Below, one piece after another: positions 1-6,598 of a stretch of 64,000 nt of DNA. Position 1 is the stretch's first letter. Each line of letters begins with the position of its first letter. Origin of the DNA: Cernens ardua (GTDB taxonomy: Bacteria > Pseudomonadota > Gammaproteobacteria > Pseudomonadales > Halomonadaceae); assembly GCF_051251085.1 (NCBI RefSeq), contig NZ_JBPCZH010000001.1:1-64000 (forward strand). Reading direction: 5' to 3'. A program made the position numbers and the translations under genes. The notes beneath the pieces are model-generated. The model was not told the origin of the DNA. It ran no database searches and saw only the letters and a program-made list of their open reading frames with translations.

Positions 1-628
1 CTCTCGACGCCATGTATTCCTCATGCGCAAGCCACGATATCTTCTGATCAATATCGAGATCATCAAACGTGTTGAACGTTGTCACCTCAGGCTCTTCATT
101 TAACAACTGGCGTACTGCTTCCAGCTCTCCATTAGTAAGCATCAGTTCTTTCTGATACTTCGGCAGGATATTCTCAATCCCGTAATGGCCCACGGGAGTC
201 ATTACTGCTGCACGGGCGAACAGGTGACGCTTATTGATCTTCTTCTCATTCTCTTCGCACAAGCGCGTGAGAAAGGGCACAATTCCCTCTTTATAAGCCG
301 TAAATGGTTGCACAGACTCGCCTGCGACGATGTTACGGTACTCATTACAGTTGTTATCACGCATGTACGTGATTAAAACGGCTCGCCAGCGTCTTTTCTT
401 GATGACTGCATGCTGTTCAGCGTAGTAAGCCATCTCATCTGTACACGGCAGCACACGGCGAGTTGGAGGCCATGGCTTGAGAAAGCCGTTATCTTCGAAT
501 GACAGCGAATCATCTTCTTCATTGTCGAAGCGGATGCGGTAGTAACCTGCTGCCCACGCTTCCATTGATTCAGTGAAAGGGTCTTTACGCTTTGTCTGAG
601 GCTTTTTCTTTCTTGGCTTTGTTGTCAC
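1..628 (-). CDS. Hypothetical phage protein, cut by window edge
   Basis: An open frame runs on the minus strand from a GTG at 628 to the window edge with no stop, giving at least 209 residues. The GTG overlaps the stop of the upstream gene (GTGA overlap at 625-628) and is preceded by a GGGGTGAG ribosome binding site, which decides the start. The N-terminus is very basic (TTKPRKKKPQTKRK), and the rest is charged and soluble with no membrane segment. I do not recognise the family. It is the furthest-left visible gene of the leftward early operon, downstream of ssb, so a role in DNA metabolism or host takeover is possible but only inferred from position. Confidence 0.7.
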   Translation of the reverse strand, partial: MTTKPRKKKPQTKRKDPFTESMEAWAAGYYRIRFDNEEDDSLSFEDNGFLKPWPPTRRVLPCTDEMAYYAEQHAVIKKRRWRAVLITYMRDNNCNEYRNIVAGESVQPFTAYKEGIVPFLTRLCEENEKKINKRHLFARAAVMTPVGHYGIENILPKYQKELMLTNGELEAVRQLLNEEPEVTTFNTFDDLDIDQKISWLAHEEYMASR

Positions 629-885
629 AGCTCACCCCTGGCTTTTGATAGCAATTCATCTAATCTTTCGACTGTTGAATGGCATCCTTTATCTTCCATC
701 ACATCTCTATATTGGAGTACTCTTGCATAAAGCTCAGGTGCAGAAGCGATTAGATACTCATTTGCACTAAGATCATCATATAGTGGGCTTCTTAACGTGT
801 TGCATATCTCGTAGCCATTGCTATCTCTGACCGTGGCCACATCATCAGCCAGCCACGGTCCCGGAGTAAATTTTACCTCTTCCAT
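625..885 (-). CDS. Small phage protein with FTPGPW motif
   Basis: 86 residues. The N-terminal FTPGPW motif and the later NEYLIASAPELYARVLQ segment are typical of a small protein family found beside recombination genes in many proteobacterial phages; its biochemical role is not established. The start ATG at 885 follows a GTGGAGTGAG ribosome site and, just upstream, a terminator-like hairpin (898-920). The stop overlaps the GTG of the next gene, indicating translational coupling. It lies downstream of ssb in the leftward early operon. Confidence 0.75.
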   Translation of the reverse strand: MEEVKFTPGPWLADDVATVRDSNGYEICNTLRSPLYDDLSANEYLIASAPELYARVLQYRDVMEDKGCHSTVERLDELLSKARGEL

Positions 886-897
886 TTCTCACTCCAC

Positions 898-920
898 AAA
901 AAAAGATCGCCGTGGCGATC
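898..920 (-). terminator. Terminator-like hairpin before the FTPGPW gene
   Basis: On the minus strand a GATCGC / GCGATC stem with a 4-base loop is followed by seven T (898-904), then at once by the ribosome site and start codon of the gene at 885. It is one of the recurring hairpin-then-RBS units of this phage. Confidence 0.6.
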
Positions 921-988
921 TCCTCCTAATTTTTCGATTTTTAGGAGTTCGTTTGCTTGATCTCCATTAACCTTATAACCTATTGAAT

Positions 989-1486
989 CTAAAAAGGTAT
1001 TTCATCGCTGAAGTCGTCAAATGCCTGAGGATTAGGTGCTCCAGCATTCTGTTGTGGCGGCTGCTGGTACTGCTGTCCTGCCTGATTCTGTTGGCTTTGT
1101 TGGTTATGTTGTTGATAACCTGTCTGCTGGTTGCTTTGCTGCCCCTGCGGCTTGCTGTCCAACATCTGCATATCGCTGGCAACTACCTCTGTAGCGTATC
1201 GATCACTACCGTCCTGCGCTTGCCATTTGCGCGTTTGCAGCTTCCCTTCGACATACAGCCGTGAGCCTTTCTTGACGTATTGCTGGGCGATCTCTGCCAG
1301 CTTGGTGAATAGCACAACAGAGTGCCACTCCGTGCGCTCATTACGCTGCCCGGATTGCTTGTCAGTCCAGCTTTCAGACGTAGCCAACCGAACATTGACA
1401 ACGGGGTTTCCACTTGGCAAAAAACGCACTTCTGGGTCTTGACCAACATTGCCGATCAAGATCACTTTGTTCACTCCACGAGCCAT
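989..1486 (-). CDS. ssb: Single-stranded DNA-binding protein
   Basis: 165 residues. It binds single-stranded DNA during phage replication and recombination. The N-terminal OB-fold begins MARGVNKVILIGNVGQDPEV and continues with the conserved WHSVVLF and YVKKGSRLYVEGKLQTRKW segments. A Gln-rich flexible linker (about 115-150) leads to the acidic C-terminal tip DDFSDEIPF, which in the family contacts partner proteins. Length and layout are normal for bacterial/phage SSB. The start is supported by a strong GGAGG site. It lies directly downstream of the exonuclease and RecT genes, consistent with an SSB-RecT-exonuclease recombination module. Confidence 0.97.
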   Translation of the reverse strand: MARGVNKVILIGNVGQDPEVRFLPSGNPVVNVRLATSESWTDKQSGQRNERTEWHSVVLFTKLAEIAQQYVKKGSRLYVEGKLQTRKWQAQDGSDRYATEVVASDMQMLDSKPQGQQSNQQTGYQQHNQQSQQNQAGQQYQQPPQQNAGAPNPQAFDDFSDEIPF

Positions 1487-1495
1487 AATTCCTCC

Positions 1496-1520
1496 AAAAA
1501 TAAAGGCCGCTTATGCGGCC
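1496..1520 (-). terminator. Terminator-like hairpin before ssb
   Basis: On the minus strand a perfect GGCCGC / GCGGCC stem with a 4-base loop (1505-1520) overlaps the end of the exonuclease gene. It is followed by an interrupted T-run (TTTATTTTT) and then the GGAGG of ssb. Confidence 0.5.
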
Positions 1521-2128
1521 CGGCTGGTAATCTTCTCTATCATGAATTGAAGCTCTTGCTCGAAGTTGACCAGCCTGTTCATCAGGTCGTTAATGTATTC
1601 ATCATCTCGATCAATTCGCTGTACATAGAGTTGATAATTTTTCGCCTGTCTCGGATCAAAACTAATGAAGTCGCACCAGTGACGGCCAGTAACCATCATA
1701 TTTCCCTGAACTTGGGGCATATGATGATCAGGCATCCCTTCCAGCCATGTTCGGATGTGAACTTTCTCGTCATGCGGCGACTTGATCTCAATAATTCCAT
1801 CATCATCGATAATTCCATCAGGAGAGCCGCCAATGAAATCATATCGAGGATCAATAATAAGTCCGGTCTCATCGACAAATAGACCTGTGTGAAGTTCATA
1901 GGCTTCTCTGGCGATTGGTTCGGCTTCTGTGCCCCATTGCATTGACTGAGAGCTAACTGAGTGCTTAGGTGATCCTGACAGCCTTTCGAAAGCAAGTTCC
2001 ATCATGTAGTCATCGCGAGCCTTGAGAAACTTACCGCTCTTGTTTACACCGATAACATCTTTAAACCTGCTAGCAGTGATACGGCCAGCCCTTTCAGCTA
2101 GCCATTCATCTGTTCCTTGCTCAGTCAT
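1511..2128 (-). CDS. YqaJ/lambda-exonuclease-family recombination nuclease
   Basis: 205 residues. A double-strand DNA exonuclease that would resect ends so that the neighbouring RecT protein can anneal strands. The PD-(D/E)xK core is visible: GGSPDGIIDDDGIIEIKSP places Asp104, Glu114 and Lys116 as the metal/catalytic residues, and WGTEAEPIAREAYE (65-78) is the N-terminal motif of the YqaJ family. The length is usual for phage YqaJ nucleases. The start ATG at 2128 overlaps the recT stop by 8 bases, so the two are co-translated. The exo-RecT-SSB order is typical of phage recombination operons. Confidence 0.93.
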   Translation of the reverse strand: MTEQGTDEWLAERAGRITASRFKDVIGVNKSGKFLKARDDYMMELAFERLSGSPKHSVSSQSMQWGTEAEPIAREAYELHTGLFVDETGLIIDPRYDFIGGSPDGIIDDDGIIEIKSPHDEKVHIRTWLEGMPDHHMPQVQGNMMVTGRHWCDFISFDPRQAKNYQLYVQRIDRDDEYINDLMNRLVNFEQELQFMIEKITSRAA

Positions 2129-3032
2129 GCGCTATCTCCTGATCAAGTGCTAACTGACGGATGCGGTTACGCTCATCAATGCCAAGCGCTTGCTTCTGCT
2201 CATGAGATAATTCTTTGTATGCAGCCTTGAATGCTTCATCACCTTGGTTGGTAGCAATATCCTCAAGCCGAGTAATTTCTTCTGACATATCTGGAAGAGC
2301 ATCAGGCTGTTCCTGATGATTTTTTATGGCATCGCGTGGAGAAGGGCGCTTATTGGGGCGCGGCGTAACGTCACGCTCACCAGTCTGATTGCCAAACTCT
2401 TGCATTTCATCAGCGGTATATACCCCAAGGATAACGTCAGGGCAGTAAAGGCGTGCCCAACGCTTGATCGCAAGGTATGCGAGCTGTTGCTTGGGATCAG
2501 TAAGCCATAATGGTGAGTTGCGCACATTTGCTTGAACAGTCAGTAGATCAATTACACGCGGCTCTTCCTCACCACGAATAGTTGCCCAAACTCTTACACC
2601 AAGACCATCCTCACTGTCGTGATTTACAGTTTTAGTAAAACCATCTTTCTTACCTAAAACTTTGTCCCATTCACCAAACCACTCATATTGAATACGACCA
2701 TTGATAGGGGCTCGTGTATTAACCACGGCATTTACAAGTTGTGCCTCATACCCGAGCGTTCCATTTACTACGTGAGTCTTCTGGGCTACTGCAAATGGGT
2801 TCATCTTCCACTGAGCAGCCTGCATACAGACAGCCATGCAGTCACCTACATTTCCCTGAAGATGGTTAGGCACTGTACTTTTACCTTGCGACATGGTTTG
2901 CGCGAGCATGTAAATTTGATTCATCGCCTGCTCATTGAATAGAAGGTCTTGAACCTCACCTCGTTGAGCCTGTTGCTGCTCTGGAAATGACTGCTCTTGA
3001 TTATGATCTTCGAACTGCTGAACATCTGACAT
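2121..3032 (-). CDS. recT: RecT-family single-strand annealing protein
   Basis: 303 residues. It anneals complementary single strands produced by the adjacent exonuclease. The core shows the RecT family pattern: repeated NHLQGNVGDCMAVCMQA, AQWKMNPFAVAQKTHVVNG and YEAQLVNAVV segments, then DPKQQLAYLAIKRWARLYCP, followed by a charged tail (about 235-303). The N-terminal 30 residues are Gln-rich and probably flexible. The start ATG at 3032 follows AGAGGAAAA. The gene is first of a tight exo-ssb block. The 300-base gap upstream carries a rightward small-RNA unit and hairpins that could affect entry of leftward transcription into this gene. Confidence 0.93.
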   Translation of the reverse strand: MSDVQQFEDHNQEQSFPEQQQAQRGEVQDLLFNEQAMNQIYMLAQTMSQGKSTVPNHLQGNVGDCMAVCMQAAQWKMNPFAVAQKTHVVNGTLGYEAQLVNAVVNTRAPINGRIQYEWFGEWDKVLGKKDGFTKTVNHDSEDGLGVRVWATIRGEEEPRVIDLLTVQANVRNSPLWLTDPKQQLAYLAIKRWARLYCPDVILGVYTADEMQEFGNQTGERDVTPRPNKRPSPRDAIKNHQEQPDALPDMSEEITRLEDIATNQGDEAFKAAYKELSHEQKQALGIDERNRIRQLALDQEIAHD

Positions 3033-3097
3033 AAAATTTTCCTCTGGCGAGACTCTGCCGCCGTGTTAATATTTTTTCGAACATACCTGTGTTCACT

Positions 3098-3120
3098 CGC
3101 CAGTGTCTCTAGCACTGGCG
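3098..3120 (+). other. 8-bp perfect hairpin upstream of recT
   Basis: CGCCAGTG / CACTGGCG arms with a 7-base loop. Read rightward it is followed by TTT only; read leftward it lies in the recT leader, about 65 bases before the start codon. A degenerate dyad, GAACA-N6-TGTTC, lies just before it (3081-3096). With the terminator at 3163-3189 it repeats, more weakly, the layout of the small-RNA unit that follows. No convincing promoter was seen for it. Confidence 0.5.
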
Positions 3121-3162
3121 TTTCTCATTTGATAAAGTAGTAATTCCAAGCATGAATGTTTA

Positions 3163-3189
3163 CCAGAGACTCTATCTCTGGTTTTTTTT
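3163..3189 (+). terminator. Rho-independent terminator, rightward
   Basis: A perfect CCAGAGA / TCTCTGG stem with a 5-base loop is followed by eight T (3182-3189). It faces right, although no rightward protein gene precedes it. It ends just where the -35 box of the next promoter (3188) starts. Confidence 0.75.
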
Positions 3190-3215
3190 GACTATTTTTA
3201 GAAATTTTCTATAAT
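3188..3215 (+). promoter_or_regulatory. Strong sigma-70-type promoter for a small RNA
   Basis: TTGACT (3188-3193), a 16-base AT-rich spacer, then a perfect TATAAT (3210-3215). This is among the best promoter matches seen in the window. It points right, opposite to the surrounding recombination operon, and is followed at once by a repressor-type palindrome and about 110 bases later by a terminator. Confidence 0.75.
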
Positions 3216-3220
3216 ATGGG

Positions 3221-3243
3221 TCGAACAAGTACCCCTTGTTCGA
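3221..3243. promoter_or_regulatory. Repressor-type operator at the small-RNA promoter
   Basis: A 9-bp perfect palindrome (TCGAACAAG / CTTGTTCGA, 5-base centre). Its core ACAAG-TACCC-CTTGT (3225-3239) matches the ACAAG-N5-CTTGT form shared by the operators flanking the cI gene. It lies directly downstream of the -10 box, where bound repressor would block transcription. The same bases would form the 5' hairpin of the RNA, so either use is possible. Confidence 0.6.
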
Positions 3244-3331
3244 GTTAATTATTGATCATTTGCTCTAATTAACTTCCATGTAGATTTAGCGATAAGTAAT
3301 TTGCCGGAGATTTTGTCTCTGGCTTTTTTTT
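3221..3331 (+). ncRNA. Candidate phage small RNA, repressor-controlled
   Basis: The predicted transcript of about 111 bases starts near 3221, some 6 bases past the TATAAT, and ends at a terminator. Three stems can be drawn: 3221-3243 (9 bp), GTTAATTA / TAATTAAC at 3244-3273 (8 bp), and the terminator GCCGGAGA / TCTCTGGC at 3303-3323 (8 pairs, one G-U) followed by eight T (3324-3331). No open frame longer than about 10 codons lies within it. It is antisense to the leader between recT and the upstream small gene, so it could act on the leftward transcript in cis or on other targets in trans. Its existence is inferred from sequence signals only. Confidence 0.6.
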
Positions 3332-3337
3332 GCCCTC

Positions 3338-3706
3338 TTATGCTGCTATTTGTACAATCCAATTTTTAATCTCTTTCTCCACCTCATCAGAAAAACGATC
3401 AACCAATCCCTGCTTAATCACCTTCCCGTTCATATCCTTAATGCCATTAATCGTCACATCAATGATGCTTTGAAGCTCAGAAGGTTTTCCTTGAGCAGCT
3501 TTAATAACTGCTTCACGATATCCCGGCTCATCTGCTGCCCAATCGAATAAAAGCTCCTGATCGAAGAATTCGTTGTAATCCTCTCCATGACTCAGCTTGT
3601 CGTGTATTTCTTCCTCAACCTTGTACCGCACATCATCCTTTATTTGAGCTTCACCATCCCTCTCTGCCTTATCAGCAATCTGACGCTCAATAGCGTTTAT
3701 GCTCAT
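3338..3706 (-). CDS. Hypothetical acidic phage protein
   Basis: 122 residues from the chosen start. Highly charged and helical throughout, with a Glu/Lys-rich N-terminus, no membrane segment and no motif I recognise. The open frame extends five codons further up, but the ATG at 3706 is the one placed 9 bases from the GGAG site. A leftward terminator (3731-3752) sits just upstream, so this gene is separated from the preceding small genes by a hairpin-RBS unit. It is the last gene before the recT leader in the early-left operon. Confidence 0.7.
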   Translation of the reverse strand: MSINAIERQIADKAERDGEAQIKDDVRYKVEEEIHDKLSHGEDYNEFFDQELLFDWAADEPGYREAVIKAAQGKPSELQSIIDVTINGIKDMNGKVIKQGLVDRFSDEVEKEIKNWIVQIAA

Positions 3707-3730
3707 ATCCATTTTCTCCAAAATGCATAT

Positions 3731-3752
3731 AAAAAAAGCGCCAATAGGGCGC
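3731..3752 (-). terminator. Leftward terminator between small early genes
   Basis: On the minus strand a GGCGC-type 5-bp stem (3738-3742 with 3748-3752) is followed by seven T (3731-3737). It lies downstream of the 36-residue gene and about 25 bases upstream of the next start codon. Confidence 0.6.
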
Positions 3753-3779
3753 CATCAGTGCATATCCAAAATGTCAGCA

Positions 3780-3890
3780 TCACTTACCTTGTTTTGCGTG
3801 CCACGCCCTTAACTGTTCGCGTCTCTTAATCTCTTTCGTGCTCAATATTTGTGGCTGCGCAAAATCATCAATAAGCTTTCGTCCGCTCAT
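3780..3890 (-). CDS. Very small basic phage protein (36 aa)
   Basis: The frame starting MSGRKLIDDFAQ has its ATG (3888-3890) overlapping the stop of the preceding 55-residue gene as ATGA, a sign of coupled translation. An in-frame ATG five codons upstream (3905) is possible but poorly placed. The product is strongly basic at the C-terminus (KEIKRREQLRAWHAKQGK) and probably binds nucleic acid or protein; I do not recognise it. It belongs to a run of short overlapping genes in the leftward operon. Confidence 0.5.
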   Translation of the reverse strand: MSGRKLIDDFAQPQILSTKEIKRREQLRAWHAKQGK

Positions 3891-4054
3891 AGATACTGTT
3901 TGCATTTGACTTCAACCCAATGTGTTAACGATTTCAGTGCTGTTGTTATCCTGTTAACCCGATCATCCGGTGCAACGCCGTTTTTGAGACCCATGCGGAA
4001 CCGTGCAACTTCTGCTGATCGGGCAGGTCGGTATATGATGTCTCGTAGTGTCAT
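3887..4054 (-). CDS. Small phage protein (55 aa)
   Basis: The frame begins MTLRDIIYRPARSAEVARFRM and ends in CKQYL. The start overlaps the stop of the preceding gene and its own stop overlaps the next start (ATGA both times), which is the main evidence that it is real. Basic, no recognised motif. Part of the short-gene chain 3780-4245 in the early-left operon. Confidence 0.55.
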   Translation of the reverse strand: MTLRDIIYRPARSAEVARFRMGLKNGVAPDDRVNRITTALKSLTHWVEVKCKQYL

Positions 4055-4245
4055 TTCTTCCGTGCCTCCATCATTGCATCTGCCACCAAATAGGCACTTT
4101 CAGCAATTTGTTTGGCGCTGAATTCTTCATGCATGTCCATCCAGACAAATTGGAGTGCCATTCCTGCAAACACATCCCTCAAATCAACACCAGCTTCTCT
4201 CATGGCCCACTTAATACCATTTCTGATCATCAACTCGCTGCTCAT
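4051..4245 (-). CDS. Hypothetical small phage protein (64 aa)
   Basis: The start ATG at 4245 (MSSELMIRNG) is chosen because a GGAGGG site lies 7 bases upstream; the open frame itself extends 13 codons further through a terminator-like hairpin that is unlikely to be coding. Mixed helical sequence with an acidic centre; function unknown. The stop overlaps the next gene start. It resembles the small, variable genes found between DUF2303 and recT in lambdoid early-left operons. Confidence 0.6.
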   Translation of the reverse strand: MSSELMIRNGIKWAMREAGVDLRDVFAGMALQFVWMDMHEEFSAKQIAESAYLVADAMMEARKK

Positions 4246-4260
4246 AATCCCTCCGGATAT

Positions 4261-4282
4261 AAAAAGGCCCGCTATGCGAGCC
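4261..4282 (-). terminator. Terminator-like hairpin before a small early gene
   Basis: On the minus strand GGCTCGC / GCGGGCC (one mismatch, 3-base loop), then TTTTT and, 16 bases later, the ATG at 4245 with its GGAGGG site. The same hairpin-RBS layout recurs elsewhere in the phage. Confidence 0.5.
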
Positions 4283-4359
4283 ATTAAAAATAAGCGCGCC
4301 TCAATTCTCAGCGCAGCGCGACGCTATCTGCCGTTTTAACGTCTCGGGTGACGTGTTAC

Positions 4360-5169
4360 TCATGCCCTTGCGCGGTAGATTTCTACGTTTGCAGGAATCT
4401 CTTTCTCAATGGTCTCGAGCGTGGTTTTGAATGCATCGCGCTGTACATCCTTCGGTTCTACCAGTTCATACCAGAGAGCCAGTACACCATCACTTATTCG
4501 GTAGCGAAGTCGAGCCTTGATTGGGTAGGCTGCATCACCTTCATATACTGGGATGATGATGAAAAACTCTTTTGGAACATCAATCTTCCCTTTGGCAGAA
4601 CCGGATACGCCTTCGGTTGTTGCCTGATATTCAAAACCTACATCACCGTTGGACAGGTCAATGCTGGACTTGAACTGCACTTTCTTGTTGGCTTGAAGGT
4701 TTCGGCTCACTTCAAGCATTTGCAGTGAAGAAGGGCCTTCATCCTTGTATGTCTGGATGTCCAGCTGATTGGCCTCAATGAACTCTGCAAAACTTTGCTG
4801 AGTCATTTTTTCGCCATTCTTTCCTGTCCATCGCTTCCATTGCTCGGATACGGGGCAATCATAGGTGGCAATGTGGCCTTCCCATCCTGCACTGTCGGCA
4901 TCCTTGTGATAATCGAACACAGAAACAAACCGTTCACGGTTCACATCGGCCTTAATGATTGTGCTCTCGGAAGCGTATCGTTTGACGTACTTCACGAACG
5001 ATGAGGCTTCAATCAACTCAATTCGTCCTGATACTCGACGAGGTGATTCCTTGAACTCTTCAAGGTCTTCAACGTGATACCCATCAGGAAGGATAATGGC
5101 ATTCTGATGCTTGGTATCTACCGGACTACCTGCCAATGTTGATTCTAATGCTTGTGCATACTCGCTCAT
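4360..5169 (-). CDS. DUF2303 / YfdQ-family phage protein
   Basis: 269 residues. It matches the YfdQ/DUF2303 pattern: an N-terminal DGYHVEDLEEF region, then SSFVKYVKRYASESTIIKAD, a central HIATYDCPVSEQWKRWTGKNG block and the TQQSFAEFIEANQLDI segment. Members are common in lambdoid early-left operons; their biochemical role is unknown, although the gene is often near recombination functions. The start ATG at 5169 overlaps the preceding gene stop (ATGA). No signal peptide or membrane segment. Confidence 0.85.
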   Translation of the reverse strand: MSEYAQALESTLAGSPVDTKHQNAIILPDGYHVEDLEEFKESPRRVSGRIELIEASSFVKYVKRYASESTIIKADVNRERFVSVFDYHKDADSAGWEGHIATYDCPVSEQWKRWTGKNGEKMTQQSFAEFIEANQLDIQTYKDEGPSSLQMLEVSRNLQANKKVQFKSSIDLSNGDVGFEYQATTEGVSGSAKGKIDVPKEFFIIIPVYEGDAAYPIKARLRYRISDGVLALWYELVEPKDVQRDAFKTTLETIEKEIPANVEIYRARA

Positions 5170-5546
5170 TTAGCCACCTGTCGGATTTGAGTAGATGATT
5201 TTGGGGCTTCGCGCACTTCCTGCTCTTCGCTGGGCGCTTCACGAAGTTCAAGTTTCTGCTGGCGCGGATCCTCACGGCGCAGCTGTAAATCCTTGTGCTC
5301 GAAGAACACGGTTGCACCACGGTCAAACTCGGGCTTCTTAACCTTGATTTCGTCGGTGACATTGAACATACCGTCCATACCTTTCTCAGGGCGTAGCTTA
5401 ATCTTTAATATGATCTCGCCAACCTTGCCTGTTTGCTTGCAGCGCTGCTGTAGATCGGCAAGCTCTTCACTCAATTCATCAAGTGTTTCGCCACGCCTTA
5501 GATCACGTACTAATTCGATGTAACCAGTCGGATTGATTTTTGACAT
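5166..5546 (-). CDS. Hypothetical protein upstream of DUF2303 gene (YfdP-like by position)
   Basis: 126 residues from the ATG at 5546 (MSKINPTGYIELVRDL); the open frame extends 5 codons upstream without a better site. The N-terminal half is a soluble helical domain with the segment TGKVGEIILKIKLRPEKG. The C-terminus is rich in Glu, Gln and Arg and probably disordered. In E. coli prophages the gene before the DUF2303 gene is yfdP; assignment here is by position and general character only. It overlaps the DUF2303 gene by 4 bases. Confidence 0.6.
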   Translation of the reverse strand: MSKINPTGYIELVRDLRRGETLDELSEELADLQQRCKQTGKVGEIILKIKLRPEKGMDGMFNVTDEIKVKKPEFDRGATVFFEHKDLQLRREDPRQQKLELREAPSEEQEVREAPKSSTQIRQVAK

Positions 5547-5584
5547 TGATATGTACCTCAACGGTAGGGGTGGATGTTGTTAAA

Positions 5585-5655
5585 CATCGGGATGGGCTGC
5601 TCAGCGCTAATCTCTGAGTGACTTGCTCTAGCTGTATATTCAGCCCATCCCGATG
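5585..5655. repeat. 15-bp perfect inverted repeat in a structured gap
   Basis: CATCGGGATGGGCTG at 5585-5599 is exactly inverted at 5641-5655, with a 41-base interval that itself holds small dyads (CTCAG / CTGAG; GCTG-TATATT-CAGC). More short hairpins follow: 5655-5673, 5688-5703 and 5707-5724. The segment lies between divergent genes (5546 leftward, 5784 rightward). It has no long T-run, so it is not a simple terminator. It may be an RNA structure in the left transcript or a protein-binding site. Confidence 0.6.
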
Positions 5656-5783
5656 GGCACTCAGTGAATGCCCAACGTCTTGTAAGTGCCGGTCAGCCCC
5701 GGCTGCTCACCACTGCGCAGGTGACGCGCTTCGTGCTATGCTGAAGGTCCCCACCAACGAGCTGCACAAAAGAGGAAATTCAA

Positions 5784-6071
5784 ATGGCTAAATTATTAGC
5801 ACGTGTTGTCTTGCCAAATGCAGATGAAAAAGATTATGAAAAGCTTCATAGACTTATGGCTGCAAATGGATACAAGCGAACTATCAAAGGAGCCAGTGGA
5901 ACAACTTATCAAATGCCGGATGCTACTTATGTTGCAAAGAAAGAAATGTCAGTTAGTGAAGCAGCTTCCGAAGTAAAGACAATTGCTGATTCTGTCAAAT
6001 GGCACAGCCAGGTATTTGTTGCAGAATATTCTAGGTCTGGCCTAAGAGGCCTTAATCCGGCACAAGGCTGA
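5784..6071 (+). CDS. GhoS/DUF2622-like small protein
   Basis: 95 residues. The pattern MAKLLARVVLPNADEKDYEKLHRLM...GYKRTI...GTTYQMPDATYV resembles the DUF2622/GhoS family, whose E. coli member is the endoribonuclease antitoxin that cleaves ghoT mRNA. No ghoT-like small membrane toxin gene is next to it, so it would be an orphan if the assignment is right. It is transcribed rightward inside the leftward operon and its end overlaps the convergent gene by 20 bases, a moron-like arrangement. Start ATG after AGAGGAAAT. Confidence 0.55.
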   Translation: MAKLLARVVLPNADEKDYEKLHRLMAANGYKRTIKGASGTTYQMPDATYVAKKEMSVSEAASEVKTIADSVKWHSQVFVAEYSRSGLRGLNPAQG

Positions 6072-6273
6072 TCCCCGCATATTTAATGTGAACTTTCATC
6101 AGAGCAATGAATGATTCCTGCATGATGTTTCGGTACTCTTTATGAGCTTCTTCATCATCGAGACCGGGAGGAATGTGCTCATCTGTCCATGCGTTGAAGT
6201 ACTTAACAGCATCCATAAGAACCAAATGTTCTGGCGTCGTATAGCTATCAGCCGTTTCTTCAATGTTTTCCAT
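6052..6273 (-). CDS. Hypothetical small acidic phage protein
   Basis: 73 residues from the ATG at 6273, placed 7 bases after TGAGGAA; another ATG two codons upstream sits too close to that site. Acidic and helical, with the conserved-looking stretch HLVLMDAVKYFNAWTDEHIPPG. No family recognised. It is the second gene of the leftward early transcript, and its 3' end overlaps the convergent GhoS-like gene. Confidence 0.6.
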   Translation of the reverse strand: MENIEETADSYTTPEHLVLMDAVKYFNAWTDEHIPPGLDDEEAHKEYRNIMQESFIALMKVHIKYAGISLVPD

Positions 6274-6383
6274 ATTCATTTCCTCAGTTAATTACCCGAA
6301 TAACCACTCACTGAATAGCCATTCGAACGCGCCCTCATAGAAGGCGCTTCGTCTTACACGCATCTGAGCCTCGCTCTACAGCT

Positions 6384-6596
6384 CTACACGGCTAACCACT
6401 CCGCTTTATCAGTCATTACTGCCACGCTTTGACTAATACCCCATGCAAATCCGACTACTGGTCGGCTGACGCTGGCTAGGGTAATGCGCTCGTCTATCGA
6501 CACTTGCCGATAACCGCCTGCTTTGTGAGAAACAGGAAACTCATCCGAATTTATAAAGAACACACGCTTTGGCGCTTGCCGCTGCGATGTGTTCAT
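6384..6596 (-). CDS. First gene of the leftward early operon (70 aa, unknown)
   Basis: 70 residues from the ATG at 6596 (MNTSQRQAPKRVFFINSDEF). The frame opens four codons earlier with TTG inside an operator palindrome, which is unlikely to be the start. No clear ribosome site precedes the ATG, and the operator begins only 3 bases upstream, so the transcript may have a very short leader or none. It occupies the place of N/kil-type genes in lambdoid phages but shows no Arg-rich antiterminator motif; function unknown. Confidence 0.6.
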   Translation of the reverse strand: MNTSQRQAPKRVFFINSDEFPVSHKAGGYRQVSIDERITLASVSRPVVGFAWGISQSVAVMTDKAEWLAV

Positions 6597-6598
6597 TA

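Noticed and set aside
983..1264. 93-codon plus-strand frame opposite ssb
   Set aside because: Low-complexity Leu-rich antisense of the Gln-rich ssb linker; a shadow frame.
3153..3215. A 20-codon hydrophobic frame (MNVYQRLYLWFFLTIFRNFL) that could be a type I toxin
   Set aside because: It runs through a rho-independent terminator and the next promoter and has no ribosome site; most likely chance.
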